Positions 1-8,821 of a DNA stretch of 64,000 bases are shown here, piece after piece. This DNA is from Romboutsia faecis (GTDB taxonomy: Bacteria > Bacillota > Clostridia > Peptostreptococcales > Peptostreptococcaceae). The notes below the pieces were generated by a model. It was not told the DNA's origin and searched no databases. It saw only the letters and a program-made list of their open reading frames with translations. Position 1 is the stretch's first letter; every line of letters begins with the position of its first letter. A program made the position numbers and the translations under genes. The stretch covers positions 62,001 through 126,000 of the forward strand of contig NZ_JACRWE010000002.1 of the NCBI RefSeq assembly GCF_014323405.1, read 5' to 3'.

Positions 1-422
1 TTACATTGTTGGTGCTTTTAAAAGCAAAAAGAGTAAAACTTGTAGATGCATGTGATTACATTTACAGACAACGTGAAAATAGTATTACACATTGCGAGGT
101 AAACGACAGGCATATAGATTCGCTATTATCAATAATAAGTAATTTTATAGATATTTATAATAAAAATGATGATAAACAGATAAAAATGTGTGTTTATCAG
201 CTTATAGTAAATAACTTGCATGACTTATTCAGATTTATAGATAAGTCAATATACACAAGTAAAAAATCATTACACTTAAGGATAGATAAGGAAAATATAA
301 TCAAGATTTTAAAAGAAAATGTATGTGGGAAAAAAGAAAAAATTAAATTTATATTATTTAAAATAAGTACTCAATTATATTGGAATATGATTAAATTAAA
401 TTCTAAAATTACATCTAAATAA
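1..422 (+). CDS. C-terminal end of a family 2 glycosyltransferase (partial)
   Basis: The reading frame is open to the left edge of the window (codons in frame with position 3), so this is the last ~139 codons of a gene that starts outside. A YIYRQRENSIT stretch near residue 20 is the usual post-catalytic segment of family 2 glycosyltransferases (compare YFYRQTSNSVM in the next gene), and the rest is a Lys/Ile-rich helical tail. It is most likely a sugar transferase of the same surface-polysaccharide cluster as the gene that follows 86 bp downstream. The TTG at 6 is only a computed start, not a real one. The catalytic domain cannot be inspected, so the donor and acceptor are unknown. Confidence 0.6.
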   Translation, partial: TLLVLLKAKRVKLVDACDYIYRQRENSITHCEVNDRHIDSLLSIISNFIDIYNKNDDKQIKMCVYQLIVNNLHDLFRFIDKSIYTSKKSLHLRIDKENIIKILKENVCGKKEKIKFILFKISTQLYWNMIKLNSKITSK

Positions 423-454
423 ATTAATAAGGAATAATAAAAATTAATTTTTTT
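421..454 (+). terminator. Weak intrinsic terminator-like hairpin
   Basis: An 8-bp stem AAATTAAT (421-428) / ATTAATTT (443-450) runs into seven T's. All-AT stem, so a weak or partial terminator after the first glycosyltransferase. Confidence 0.4.
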
Positions 455-508
455 GTTATTTATAGAGAAATCGTATTAAGTACAATATATAAAGGAGAAC
501 TTTGATTA

Positions 509-1573
509 ATGAGTTATGAAATTAGTGTGATAGTTCCAGTCTATAATGCAGAAAAGTATTTAAGAGAATGTTTAGACTCGATTATAAATCAGAGTTTTAA
601 AAATCTACAGATAATACTTGTAAATGATGGATCTACAGATAATTCTGGAAGGATATGTGAAGAGTATAGTAATTTAGATAGTAGAATAGAAGTAATACAT
701 AAAGAAAATGGTGGAGCATCATCAGCTAGAAATAAAGGATTAGAAGAAGCAAAAGGAAGGTTTATAGCTTTTGTAGATAGTGATGATTATATTAAGAGTA
801 ATATGTACGAGGTTTTATATAATTCTCAAATTTATTACTCTTCTGATATATCAATGTGTTCATATAAAGAGGTTGATGAAGATATTATAAGTAGTAATGT
901 TATAGAAAATAAAGAAAATGATTATAATGTAGACATTTATAGTGGGGAAGAGTCGATATATCAGCTGTATAATCATGAAAATAGTATAAATTTTATTATA
1001 CCAGTAAATAAACTATATAAAAGAGAGCTATTTAGAAACTTAAGATATAAAGAAGGTATAATATGTGAGGATGAACTAATAATACATGAATTATTATATA
1101 GGACTAGAAAACTAGTTTATATCAAAGATGAAATGTATTTTTATAGACAAACATCAAATAGTGTTATGAGAAATGAGTATGGCTATAAAAGACTAGATAC
1201 TCTTAAAGTATTAAACGAAAGAATTAATTTTTTTAAATTAATGGGTTTAGAAGATTTAAAGAATAAGGCAATAAGACATTTTATAAAATCTTTTTTTGAA
1301 CAATATGATTTAGTAAGGGAACATTTAGGTGATAAACAATTATTAGATAAAATGGAAGTTGACTTTAAATCTAGGATTGAAGAATTAAAAAAAGAATATA
1401 GAATAGATTTTGATTGCAATTTACTAATAAACTCATTATATCTAAATAAGAGGGTATATAAGACACTAAGAACTATTTATAATAGACTAATCAGATTGAA
1501 GCAAGTAATAAAAAATAATAATATTAAGATGATTTTTATTAGAAAATCAAGCTCATCAGAGGAAAGTTTATAA
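509..1573 (+). CDS. Family 2 glycosyltransferase (GT-A fold)
   Basis: 354 aa, ATG preceded by AAAGGAGA at 491-498. The N-terminus (SVIVPVYNAEKYLRECLDSI, residues 6-25) is the nucleotide-sugar binding start of GT2 enzymes; NDGSTDNS (~39-46) and the metal-binding DSDD (~90-93) follow, with a GGASSARNKG loop between. The C-terminal ~150 residues are helical and basic with no membrane span, so this is a cytosolic enzyme adding a sugar to a lipid-linked polysaccharide precursor. It resembles capsule/exopolysaccharide transferases such as EpsJ-type proteins. Together with the preceding partial gene it forms the end of a polysaccharide cluster. Specificity cannot be read from sequence. Confidence 0.85.
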   Translation: MSYEISVIVPVYNAEKYLRECLDSIINQSFKNLQIILVNDGSTDNSGRICEEYSNLDSRIEVIHKENGGASSARNKGLEEAKGRFIAFVDSDDYIKSNMYEVLYNSQIYYSSDISMCSYKEVDEDIISSNVIENKENDYNVDIYSGEESIYQLYNHENSINFIIPVNKLYKRELFRNLRYKEGIICEDELIIHELLYRTRKLVYIKDEMYFYRQTSNSVMRNEYGYKRLDTLKVLNERINFFKLMGLEDLKNKAIRHFIKSFFEQYDLVREHLGDKQLLDKMEVDFKSRIEELKKEYRIDFDCNLLINSLYLNKRVYKTLRTIYNRLIRLKQVIKNNNIKMIFIRKSSSSEESL

Positions 1574-1646
1574 TAGGTATGAAATTATTATAACTTATAA
1601 TATTAAATTAATTTTAGTTTTTATTCATAAACAATAAAACTTATAA

Positions 1647-1699
1647 AAAATGCTGTAGATAGGATAATAGAAAAGAATCTTATATACAGCATTTTAAAT
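1647..1699 (+). terminator. Inverted repeat, probable terminator
   Basis: Perfect 11-bp repeat AAAATGCTGTA (1647-1657) / TACAGCATTTT (1685-1695) with a 27-nt loop, 75 bp after the glycosyltransferase stop. The large loop and short T run make it an imperfect terminator. Confidence 0.5.
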
Positions 1700-1800
1700 T
1701 GAAATAATTTAACTACATGTAACTAACTATTAATAAAAATCACCCGAATAAAGTATATAGGCATAACTATTTTTAATGATGATAAATATGGAGGAATCAA

Positions 1801-2886
1801 ATGAAAAATTTAAAGATGGTATTAGTATTACTTGTGTGTTTTATATCTATTATAGGTATACTTAGATTAAATCCTATTAGTTTTATATCAACAAATATTA
1901 ATAATGAAGAGAACTATGTAAATGTAAAAGACTATGGAGCTAAAGGGGATGGCAAGACTGATGATACAAAGGCAATTCAAAAAGCGCTAGATACAGGAAT
2001 GCATATAGTTGTACCTAGTGGAACTTATATTGTTGGCGATTTAATAATGAAAAAAGGACAAATATTAGATGGTTTATCATCTTTTACATATAGTTGGGGA
2101 AGAGAATATAAAAAGGCTATCTTGAAAGCTAGACCAGAAGCAGAATATATTATAAAAGACGCAAAAGGATGTTCTATTAGAAATATACATTTGGATGGAA
2201 ATAATAGACTTAGTAATGGGGTCAGAGGAGATTATTATGAGGATGAATGGGGAGATAGTGATTGTAACTTTGATATATACAATTGTAGAATAACTAACTG
2301 TAATTATGGAGTATATAACCCTAGATGTGGTTCTGTAATTCAAAAGTGTAATATAGATAATAATAATAAAGGCGTATATAGAGCGACAGACTCAAGAATA
2401 TTAAATAATGTAATTGATAACAATATTATAGGTCTAGACTTGTATGATAGTAATGATAATCAAATAAGTAATAATAAAATAGAATGGAATATGCAGGATG
2501 GTATAAAGATAGATAAGGGTGTATATAACCTGATAACAAGTAATACAATAGACAGAAATGGAGGAGTAGGAATTAATTTAAATGAAGTATATAATGGAAC
2601 AATTACAGGAAATGTAGTAAGAAGAAATCTAGATTATAATATAGTGTTTAACGGTGTAAATGCATACTCTATAACAGGGAATAATTTTGTATCAGCTAAT
2701 ACAGAAGATGATCAATTAGGAATAAATGCACCTGAATATCATATGTATCTAAAGTCAGTAGGTAATACATCTATAATATCTAATATATTTGAAGGTGGCA
2801 TATATATAGAAGAAAAGTATGATTGGAGAGGAGAACAACTTATAATAGAAAATAATGTTGGAAGTGGTATTACTAATAATAATTAA
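1801..2886 (+). CDS. Secreted right-handed parallel beta-helix protein (pectate-lyase-like)
   Basis: 361 aa; GGAGGAATCAA lies just before the ATG. A hydrophobic segment at residues 5-23 (signal peptide or N-terminal anchor) is followed by NVKDYGAKGDGKTDDTKAIQ (~40-60), the hallmark start of the Pectate_lyase_3 / GH28-type beta-helix superfamily. The rest is a run of Asn-rich ~22-residue coils (GNNRLSNGV, DNNIIGLDL, NNKIEWNMQDGIKI), typical of parallel beta-helix (PbH1) repeats. It probably binds or cleaves a surface polysaccharide, fitting its place beside glycosyltransferases. I cannot assign catalytic residues, so lyase, hydrolase, epimerase or purely structural roles are all open. Confidence 0.75.
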   Translation: MKNLKMVLVLLVCFISIIGILRLNPISFISTNINNEENYVNVKDYGAKGDGKTDDTKAIQKALDTGMHIVVPSGTYIVGDLIMKKGQILDGLSSFTYSWGREYKKAILKARPEAEYIIKDAKGCSIRNIHLDGNNRLSNGVRGDYYEDEWGDSDCNFDIYNCRITNCNYGVYNPRCGSVIQKCNIDNNNKGVYRATDSRILNNVIDNNIIGLDLYDSNDNQISNNKIEWNMQDGIKIDKGVYNLITSNTIDRNGGVGINLNEVYNGTITGNVVRRNLDYNIVFNGVNAYSITGNNFVSANTEDDQLGINAPEYHMYLKSVGNTSIISNIFEGGIYIEEKYDWRGEQLIIENNVGSGITNNN

Positions 2887-2894
2887 CAAAAGAT

Positions 2895-2952
2895 AAATAA
2901 ATTCAATAGCTATAATTAATTTTTATGTTAATTATAGCTATTGAATTTATTT
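2895..2952. terminator. Strong bidirectional terminator
   Basis: A perfect 25-bp stem (2895-2919 / 2928-2952) with an 8-nt loop lies between the convergent beta-helix and acetyltransferase genes; A- and T-rich flanks let it work in both directions. Confidence 0.85.
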
Positions 2953-2974
2953 GTTATAAGTAAAAATTAATAAT

Positions 2975-3451
2975 CTACAATATATGATTAATGATTTTAG
3001 CAGGAATGCCAACTGCTGTTGAATTTTTAGGAATATCTTTTAATACTACTGAATTAGCACCAATTTTTACGTCATCACTAATTTGTATAGATCCTAGGAC
3101 TTTAGCTCCAACACCGATAAACACATTATTTCCAATAGTTGGAGCTCCATCGTTACCAGTTTTATCTGATCCAATAGTAGCTTGATGGTATATTATAACA
3201 TTATTACCTATTACTGAATTTGGATGAATGACAACACCTCTTCCACCATGAGGAAGATATAAATTTGAGCCAATTTTTGCTTTTGCAGGTAATTCTGCAC
3301 CGCCTATTATTTTAACTATTATAAAATCAAGTATTTTATATATTAGCAGTAGTATTTTACGTATTGGTAATAACTTTATATTATAGTAAATGTTATTACC
3401 AAATCTATATGTAAATAGAATTGCTTTACTTATAGCCGTGTTTTTGTTCAT
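2975..3451 (-). CDS. Serine acetyltransferase-like hexapeptide O-acetyltransferase
   Basis: 158 aa on the minus strand, with GGAGGG just upstream of the ATG. From about residue 50 the protein is a left-handed beta-helix of hexapeptide repeats ([24 protein letters not shown]..., [20 protein letters not shown]) and ends GIPAKII, as in CysE-type acetyltransferases. It lacks the ~140-residue N-terminal helical domain of full-length CysE, as do polysaccharide O-acetyltransferases of the WcaB/serine-acetyltransferase-like class. With glycosyltransferases next door, acetyl-CoA dependent O-acetylation of a surface sugar is likelier than cysteine synthesis, but a short CysE cannot be excluded. Confidence 0.75.
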   Translation of the reverse strand: MNKNTAISKAILFTYRFGNNIYYNIKLLPIRKILLLIYKILDFIIVKIIGGAELPAKAKIGSNLYLPHGGRGVVIHPNSVIGNNVIIYHQATIGSDKTGNDGAPTIGNNVFIGVGAKVLGSIQISDDVKIGANSVVLKDIPKNSTAVGIPAKIINHIL

Positions 3452-3660
3452 ATCATTATACCCTCCGAAGTAATAAAATATAATAATTTATATATTTTAT
3501 TATATGCAGTAGATAATTGGGATTTGTACTTAATGTTAGATAATAAATAATTAACTGATTATATTCTAAGATATATAATACATTTAACCTTATTGTAAAT
3601 TTTTACAGTTAAATTAATGATAAAATATACTTGTATATAAATTGATAGAGGGAGAATGGG

Positions 3661-6075
3661 ATGAAAAAGAATAAATCTATATTAGCTGTATTACTAATAA
3701 CAATACTTGCTATAAACTTAAATCTATGTAAAGTAAAAGCAGAAGATACTGGTTATTACATAAAAGATATGGACGTACAAGTAAACGTAAACGACAAAAG
3801 AGAATACAAAATAACAGAAACAATACAAGTAAACTTCAACGAAGATAGACATGGAATAATAAGAAGCATTCCAACCTACACAGACCTTGAAGACTATAAA
3901 ATAACCAACATAAGCGTAGAAGGAGCACCTTATGAAATAGAAGACGATGAAAACCTTCAAATAAGAATTGGAGATGAAGACGAAACAGTCATCGGAGAAA
4001 AAACATACAAAGTCAAATATACAATAGAAACCTACAACGATGAACAACCAGAAGGAGATTACATATATCTGAATGTATTAGGAACAGAATGGGATACATA
4101 TATAGAACACTTCACATCAACAATAACGTACCCACAAGGAGCAAATTTAGAAAACATAACTATAACTGATGGAGAATACGGTAGCACCAATAGAGACTAC
4201 GTAGACTACACAACAAAAGGAAATACTATAAAAATAGAATCTAAAGAAATAATATCAGAATACTGTGGTGTAACAGTAAATGCAATGTTAAATGAAGGAA
4301 CATTTAAAAATGCACCGATGAGAGAATATCCTTATACAATAAAAAGCGATATTATAAATGCAGAAATCACAAAAGAAAAAGAATATCTGATAGATAGAGA
4401 ATTTACGATAGAAGTAAATAAAGATTATAAATATGATTTTTTTAATCATATTTATCTATGGGATGTAAGAAATGAAGACAAAGATTATATAGAAGATATA
4501 AAAGTAGATAACCCTAATATAAGTATAAACACTTTGAATAATTCTGTAAGCTTTCCAAGTGATGCAGGAACTTATAAATTTAAGATATCATACAAAATAA
4601 TACCTACAATGAATTCCCGTATAAATTTTGCTATAGCAGATTATCTTAGAGAAGGAAAAACAGAAAAAATAGATGTAAATATTAAATCTCCATTTAAAAT
4701 AGATAGCTATGGGATTAAATTCAATGAAAAAGGAGTAAACATAGGTACAGACAGATATAAGATAGAAGAAGGAGAAAAGAGTGTACATTTTTATACTTTA
4801 AATAATATAAATGTAGGCGAAAGTATAAATATATATTTGAATATAGATAAAGCCCTATTCTCAAGAGAACTTCCAGTTATATCTAAGGTTATAACTTTTG
4901 GTTCACCAATATTGTTAGTAGCGTTAGTACTATTATATATGAAGAATAAAGATAAAAATCACTTTATAACATCAGTAGAATTTTATCCACCTAAAAATAT
5001 GAATAGTGCAGAAGTTGCATATGCTTTTAGAGAATATGTAACTACCAAAGATATTACAACATTATTATTTTATTGGGCGAGTCAAAATCATATAAAAATA
5101 ACTATGAAGAAAAATGACAAATTTATATTAACAAAAATAAGTGAGTTAGACGATAGTCATAAACTATATGAAAAAGAATTATTCAGAAAAATATTTGAAT
5201 GCGGTGATGGAGAGACTGTAACTAATACTGATTTAGAAGGAAATATTTATGATGCAGTAGTAAAATCAACTGGTAGTGTAAGGGGAATATTTAAGGATGA
5301 TAAAAAGTTAAGAGTTACTTCATCTTTCTTCTTAGGCTTTGGATTAACCTTATTATCTAGTTTACCAATCGTATTATCAGGTATTCTAGATGGCGAAATA
5401 AGTCATTGGGCTAGAGGAGAATCATATGCAATTGTGTTGTTTGGAATTGCTGTATTGATTGTATTTTATGGTATACTGCACCTATTCAATAAAAAAAGAT
5501 ATACAGAAAAAGGTAAGAAAAAGGCTACAGTTACCTTAGTTACTTTAGGAGTATTATATGCACTAATTTTCATAGTTCTGTTTTCATTTACAGACCTACC
5601 GATGAGTATTATTATTTTATCGATTATAGTATCTTTTAGTGGTATGGCTATGAGTTCTTTTATACCAAGAAGAACTGATTATGGAAGGGAAATTTTAGAG
5701 CAAATAATAGGATTTAGAAATTTTGTAGAAGTAGCTGAAAAGGATAGGCTAGAAGCTTTATTGGAAGAAGATCCAGAGTATTTCTACAACACATTACCGT
5801 ATGCACATGTGCTAGGAGTTACTAAAAAATGGGCCGATAAGTTCGAAGGAATTACAATGCAAAACCCTACATTCTATGAGACTTATTATCCTATGAATAA
5901 TGTATATATGATGACATATTTGATGGATGACTTAAATAAAGTTAATGAGACTCTGACACACACTAATGACTCATCAAATGGTGGATCAGGAGGAGGCTTT
6001 GGTGGAGGCGGTGGCTTCTCAGGAGGAGGCTTCTCTGGTGGTGGAGCTGGCGGCGGCGGAGGCTCAAGCTGGTAA
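3661..6075 (+). CDS. DUF2207 membrane protein with Gly-rich C-terminus
   Basis: 804 aa. A signal peptide (1-27, ending KVKAED) leads into an extracellular beta-rich DUF2207 region (ITETIQVNFNEDRHGIIRSIP, ~45-65) of ~370 residues. A membrane span lies at ~410-428, then a cytosolic stretch, then four spans at ~555-667, a cytosolic tail, and a final ~30 residues of almost pure Gly/Ser ending GGGGSSW. This architecture is typical of DUF2207 proteins of unknown function, commonly paired with LemA, as here (next gene 27 bp on). Oddity: codons for residues ~30-195 favour AAC/TAC whereas the rest uses AAT/TAT, a sharp compositional change near 4240-4320. No reaction can be assigned. Confidence 0.85.
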   Translation: MKKNKSILAVLLITILAINLNLCKVKAEDTGYYIKDMDVQVNVNDKREYKITETIQVNFNEDRHGIIRSIPTYTDLEDYKITNISVEGAPYEIEDDENLQIRIGDEDETVIGEKTYKVKYTIETYNDEQPEGDYIYLNVLGTEWDTYIEHFTSTITYPQGANLENITITDGEYGSTNRDYVDYTTKGNTIKIESKEIISEYCGVTVNAMLNEGTFKNAPMREYPYTIKSDIINAEITKEKEYLIDREFTIEVNKDYKYDFFNHIYLWDVRNEDKDYIEDIKVDNPNISINTLNNSVSFPSDAGTYKFKISYKIIPTMNSRINFAIADYLREGKTEKIDVNIKSPFKIDSYGIKFNEKGVNIGTDRYKIEEGEKSVHFYTLNNINVGESINIYLNIDKALFSRELPVISKVITFGSPILLVALVLLYMKNKDKNHFITSVEFYPPKNMNSAEVAYAFREYVTTKDITTLLFYWASQNHIKITMKKNDKFILTKISELDDSHKLYEKELFRKIFECGDGETVTNTDLEGNIYDAVVKSTGSVRGIFKDDKKLRVTSSFFLGFGLTLLSSLPIVLSGILDGEISHWARGESYAIVLFGIAVLIVFYGILHLFNKKRYTEKGKKKATVTLVTLGVLYALIFIVLFSFTDLPMSIIILSIIVSFSGMAMSSFIPRRTDYGREILEQIIGFRNFVEVAEKDRLEALLEEDPEYFYNTLPYAHVLGVTKKWADKFEGITMQNPTFYETYYPMNNVYMMTYLMDDLNKVNETLTHTNDSSNGGSGGGFGGGGGFSGGGFSGGGAGGGGGSSW

Positions 6076-6102
6076 TATAAAAAATTATAAGGAGAGTTAA
6101 AA

Positions 6103-6651
6103 ATGATAGGGATTATAATTATAGGTTTGATAGCAGTAGTTGTACTTTGGTTTATATCAGCTTACAACAAATTAGTATCATTAAGAATGAAGGTAAAAGA
6201 AGGATTTTCAACAATCGATGTATTTCTAAAGAAGAGATACGATTTAATACCAAACTTAGTAGAAACAGTAAAAGGATATGCAAAGCATGAAAAAGATACT
6301 TTAAGTCAAGTTGTAGAAGCAAGAAGTAAAGCTGTGTCATGTAGTCCTGAAGAAAAAGCTAAATATGAAGGTGAATTATCAAATGCATTAAGTAGATTAT
6401 TAATGATTTCTGAAAATTACCCAGATTTAAAAGCAGATACTCAATTTGTAAATTTACAAAATCAACTACAACAAATTGAATCAGAAATAGAAAAATCAAG
6501 AAGATACTATAATGGTTTAGTAAGAGAGCTAAATACATTTATTCAAAAATTTCCAACTTGCATAGTTGCATCAATGTTTAAGTTTAAAGAAGAACCTTTC
6601 TTTGAACTTGAAAACAAAAGTGAAAGAGAAAATATAAAAGTACAATTTTAG
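6103..6651 (+). CDS. LemA family membrane protein
   Basis: 182 aa; AAGGAGAG at 6089-6096 precedes the ATG. One N-terminal membrane span (residues 1-18), then a long helical domain with the family motifs YNKLVSLR, FSTIDVFLKKRYDLIPNLVETVKGYA (~35-60) and SRRYYNGLVRELNTFIQKFP near the C-terminus. LemA proteins expose a short outside segment and a cytosolic coiled-coil helix bundle; their biochemical role is unknown. It is co-transcribed with the DUF2207 gene, a pairing seen in many bacteria, so the two probably act in one envelope complex. Length is normal for the family. Confidence 0.93.
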   Translation: MIGIIIIGLIAVVVLWFISAYNKLVSLRMKVKEGFSTIDVFLKKRYDLIPNLVETVKGYAKHEKDTLSQVVEARSKAVSCSPEEKAKYEGELSNALSRLLMISENYPDLKADTQFVNLQNQLQQIESEIEKSRRYYNGLVRELNTFIQKFPTCIVASMFKFKEEPFFELENKSERENIKVQF

Positions 6652-6783
6652 GATGAAGGCTATGATAAAAGAAAATTAGCTTAAATGTAAATTTATAGTA
6701 AAAAGTATGTATAAATATTGAAAAGTAAGGATATAATTTTAATACTGAGAGGTATAAAATACTTAGTCGTTACTTTTAGAGTG

Positions 6784-6822
6784 AGTTTAGCAGTAGTTAA
6801 TATTGCTAAACTTCTTTTTTTT
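6784..6822 (+). terminator. Intrinsic terminator
   Basis: AGTTTAGCA (6784-6792) pairs with TGCTAAACT (6804-6812), followed by an eight-T run at 6815-6822; ends the DUF2207-lemA unit. Confidence 0.85.
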
Positions 6823-6911
6823 GTCAAAATAATTTATCATAAATTTATATTATAAATTAGTAACTCATGAAAGCCGAATTTTATATAATTATTTAAGAGG
6901 AGGTGAAAAAC

Positions 6912-7685
6912 ATGAGTAATTTAGTGATATTAGACAGTGGACACGCAGAATATGTCGAAGGAAAACAAGCTCCAGATAAATCTTTAAAAGAATGGGATTT
7001 TAATAATCAAATGCAGTATAAGTTGAAAAAAAGATTAGAGGACCATAATATAAGTGTATACTTGACTAATCCATCTCCGGCAAAATCTAATGAAATGGGA
7101 CTAACTAAAAGAGCAACTCTAGCAAACTCCTATTGGTCAAATAGAAGCAAACCAAATTCTTTATTTATATCAATACATGCTAATGCATATGGATCTACAT
7201 TTAATACAGCAAGAGGAACTGAAACATATGTGGCTAAAAATGCAAGTAGCAATTCAAAAAAAGCAGCTAAATATGTTAATGATGAGATAGTAAAAGCTAT
7301 TAAGAAAATTGATAGTAATGGAAAAGATAGAGGCGTAAAAACTGAAAATTTTACTGTAATATATAAAGCTAATATGCCTTCTATATTAATTGAATATGCT
7401 TTTTATACAAATAAAGATGATTTAAATATACTTAAAAATAATAAAGATAACTTAGTTGAAGCAACTGTAATTGCTATATGCAAATATTTTAATATAACTT
7501 ATAAATCACCAACAAGTAATAATGATACTAATAAAAATGAATCAAATAATAACACATCAGAAGATAGTAATTTATACTATAGAGTTATAGCTGGAAGTTA
7601 CAAAAATAAAGATAATGCAAACAAAATGGTAAAGGAATTAAAAAGTAAAGGTTATAGTGCATTTATAGTTAATTATAAAGAGTAA
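6912..7685 (+). CDS. N-acetylmuramoyl-L-alanine amidase (Amidase_3 + SPOR), CwlC-like
   Basis: 257 aa from the ATG at 6912, placed correctly after AGGAGGTG (6899-6906); the GTG at 6903 is part of that ribosome site. The Amidase_3 domain (1-195) keeps its zinc ligands and catalytic glutamate: H11 (LDSGHAE), E27 (KEWDFN), H89 (SIHANA) and E161 (LIEYAFYTN). A Ser/Asn linker (200-220) leads to a short SPOR-like segment (YYRVIAGSYKNKDNANKMVK). No signal peptide is present. The same layout (no signal, ~255 aa, amidase then SPOR) is found in B. subtilis CwlC, which lyses the mother cell; a phage-type endolysin is the alternative. It stands alone between two terminators. Confidence 0.85.
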   Translation: MSNLVILDSGHAEYVEGKQAPDKSLKEWDFNNQMQYKLKKRLEDHNISVYLTNPSPAKSNEMGLTKRATLANSYWSNRSKPNSLFISIHANAYGSTFNTARGTETYVAKNASSNSKKAAKYVNDEIVKAIKKIDSNGKDRGVKTENFTVIYKANMPSILIEYAFYTNKDDLNILKNNKDNLVEATVIAICKYFNITYKSPTSNNDTNKNESNNNTSEDSNLYYRVIAGSYKNKDNANKMVKELKSKGYSAFIVNYKE

Positions 7686-7729
7686 CTTTTTATTAATTTA
7701 AATCATAGTTAATTTAATATTTGATAAAG

Positions 7730-7759
7730 AAAGTAGGCTAGTTATATCTAACCTACTTT
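7730..7759. terminator. Bidirectional terminator between convergent genes
   Basis: AAAGTAGG (7730-7737) pairs with CCTACTTT (7752-7759) with A/T flanks; the stop codon of the minus-strand phosphoesterase (7748-7750) lies inside the hairpin. Confidence 0.65.
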
Positions 7760-8644
7760 TAATGTAATTAAATTTATTTGAGGTGGATTATTTATTCTAA
7801 ATAATCTATTATTACCTAACCCAGAGCTTACATTTAAATAAGAAGTTCCATACGAGTATAATCCTTTATCATATTTTGGGAAAAATGCTATATCTGGAGA
7901 TAGTAATCCTCCTAAGAATGGAATTCTAATTATACCTCCATGTATATGACCTGATAAAACTAAATCAAATCCATTATCTGCTAGAGTTTCAAAATATTTT
8001 GGGTCATGGCACAATATAATATTAAAATTATCTTTATTTATAGGGTTATATTTTAAGTAATAATTAGAATTAATTTGCTCTGCTGTATAATAATATATAC
8101 CATAAACATCAATTGAATCAGATCCTTTAGTCAATTGAGTGTATGTGTTATCTACAAATATAACGCCCATACTTTTAAGTTTATTAATATATCTATTATA
8201 GGAATTATCACTATTTCTATCTCGTTTTTTATAGTCAGCATTATTGAATGTAACATCAACTCCTTCTTCATGATTTCCAGTTACGTAAATAATTTTATAT
8301 GATTTAGATAGATTTTTTATAAGGGAAAAGGATGGCAATATAGTTTCATCCATATTTTTATCTTCCATTTCTGAACTTGAGAACATATCACCTGTAATCA
8401 TGATTACATCTGGATTAATATGATTTATTTTTTCTATTAGTTTAAAATTATCTTTACCAAATTCTTCACTGTGTAAATCTGATAGTTGTAAAATTTTATA
8501 GTTATCAAAGGATTTTGGGATTTTATTAGAGTAGATTGTTTCTTCTGATAATGAGATATTTTTATTGGCATATTTATTAGAAATTATTATTAATATAATA
8601 ATTAGAAAAATAATTATAATATAAGTTATTTTTTTATTCTTCAA
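7748..8644 (-). CDS. Membrane-anchored metallophosphoesterase (YkuE-like)
   Basis: 298 aa. One N-terminal membrane span (residues 6-22), then a calcineurin-like fold with all five blocks: LQLSDLHSEEFG (D-x-H), ITGDMF (GD), VTGNHEEG (GNHE), LCHDPKY (H) and LSGHIHGG (GHxH). These bind a two-metal centre. Length and N-terminal anchor match the YkuE/LpxG-like group, whose members hydrolyse phosphoester or pyrophosphate bonds of lipids at the membrane. It ends inside the terminator shared with the convergent amidase and is divergent from the LCP gene at 8822. Substrate is unknown. Confidence 0.87.
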   Translation of the reverse strand: MKNKKITYIIIIFLIIILIIISNKYANKNISLSEETIYSNKIPKSFDNYKILQLSDLHSEEFGKDNFKLIEKINHINPDVIMITGDMFSSSEMEDKNMDETILPSFSLIKNLSKSYKIIYVTGNHEEGVDVTFNNADYKKRDRNSDNSYNRYINKLKSMGVIFVDNTYTQLTKGSDSIDVYGIYYYTAEQINSNYYLKYNPINKDNFNIILCHDPKYFETLADNGFDLVLSGHIHGGIIRIPFLGGLLSPDIAFFPKYDKGLYSYGTSYLNVSSGLGNNRLFRINNPPQINLITLKVG

Positions 8645-8821
8645 AATTAATGACCACCCCTATTTAAATTTATATTTTGGATATATATTAGCAGAGTTAA
8701 TGTTTAATATCAATAATACTAGAGATATAAAAATAGTTAAAAGATATCTAAGTATGGTACAATAAGTTTGAAGAAAATAAATTTTAATATATTTATGTGA
8801 AAATATGGGGGACAGGGTAAA

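Noticed and set aside
3724..4047. 107-aa antisense frame in the DUF2207 gene
   Set aside because: Phe/Tyr/Val-rich with no start signal; a by-product of the unusual C-ending codons on the other strand.
6900..7700. Prophage lysis module around the amidase
   Set aside because: No holin, tail or structural genes nearby; both neighbours are chromosomal housekeeping-type genes with their own terminators.
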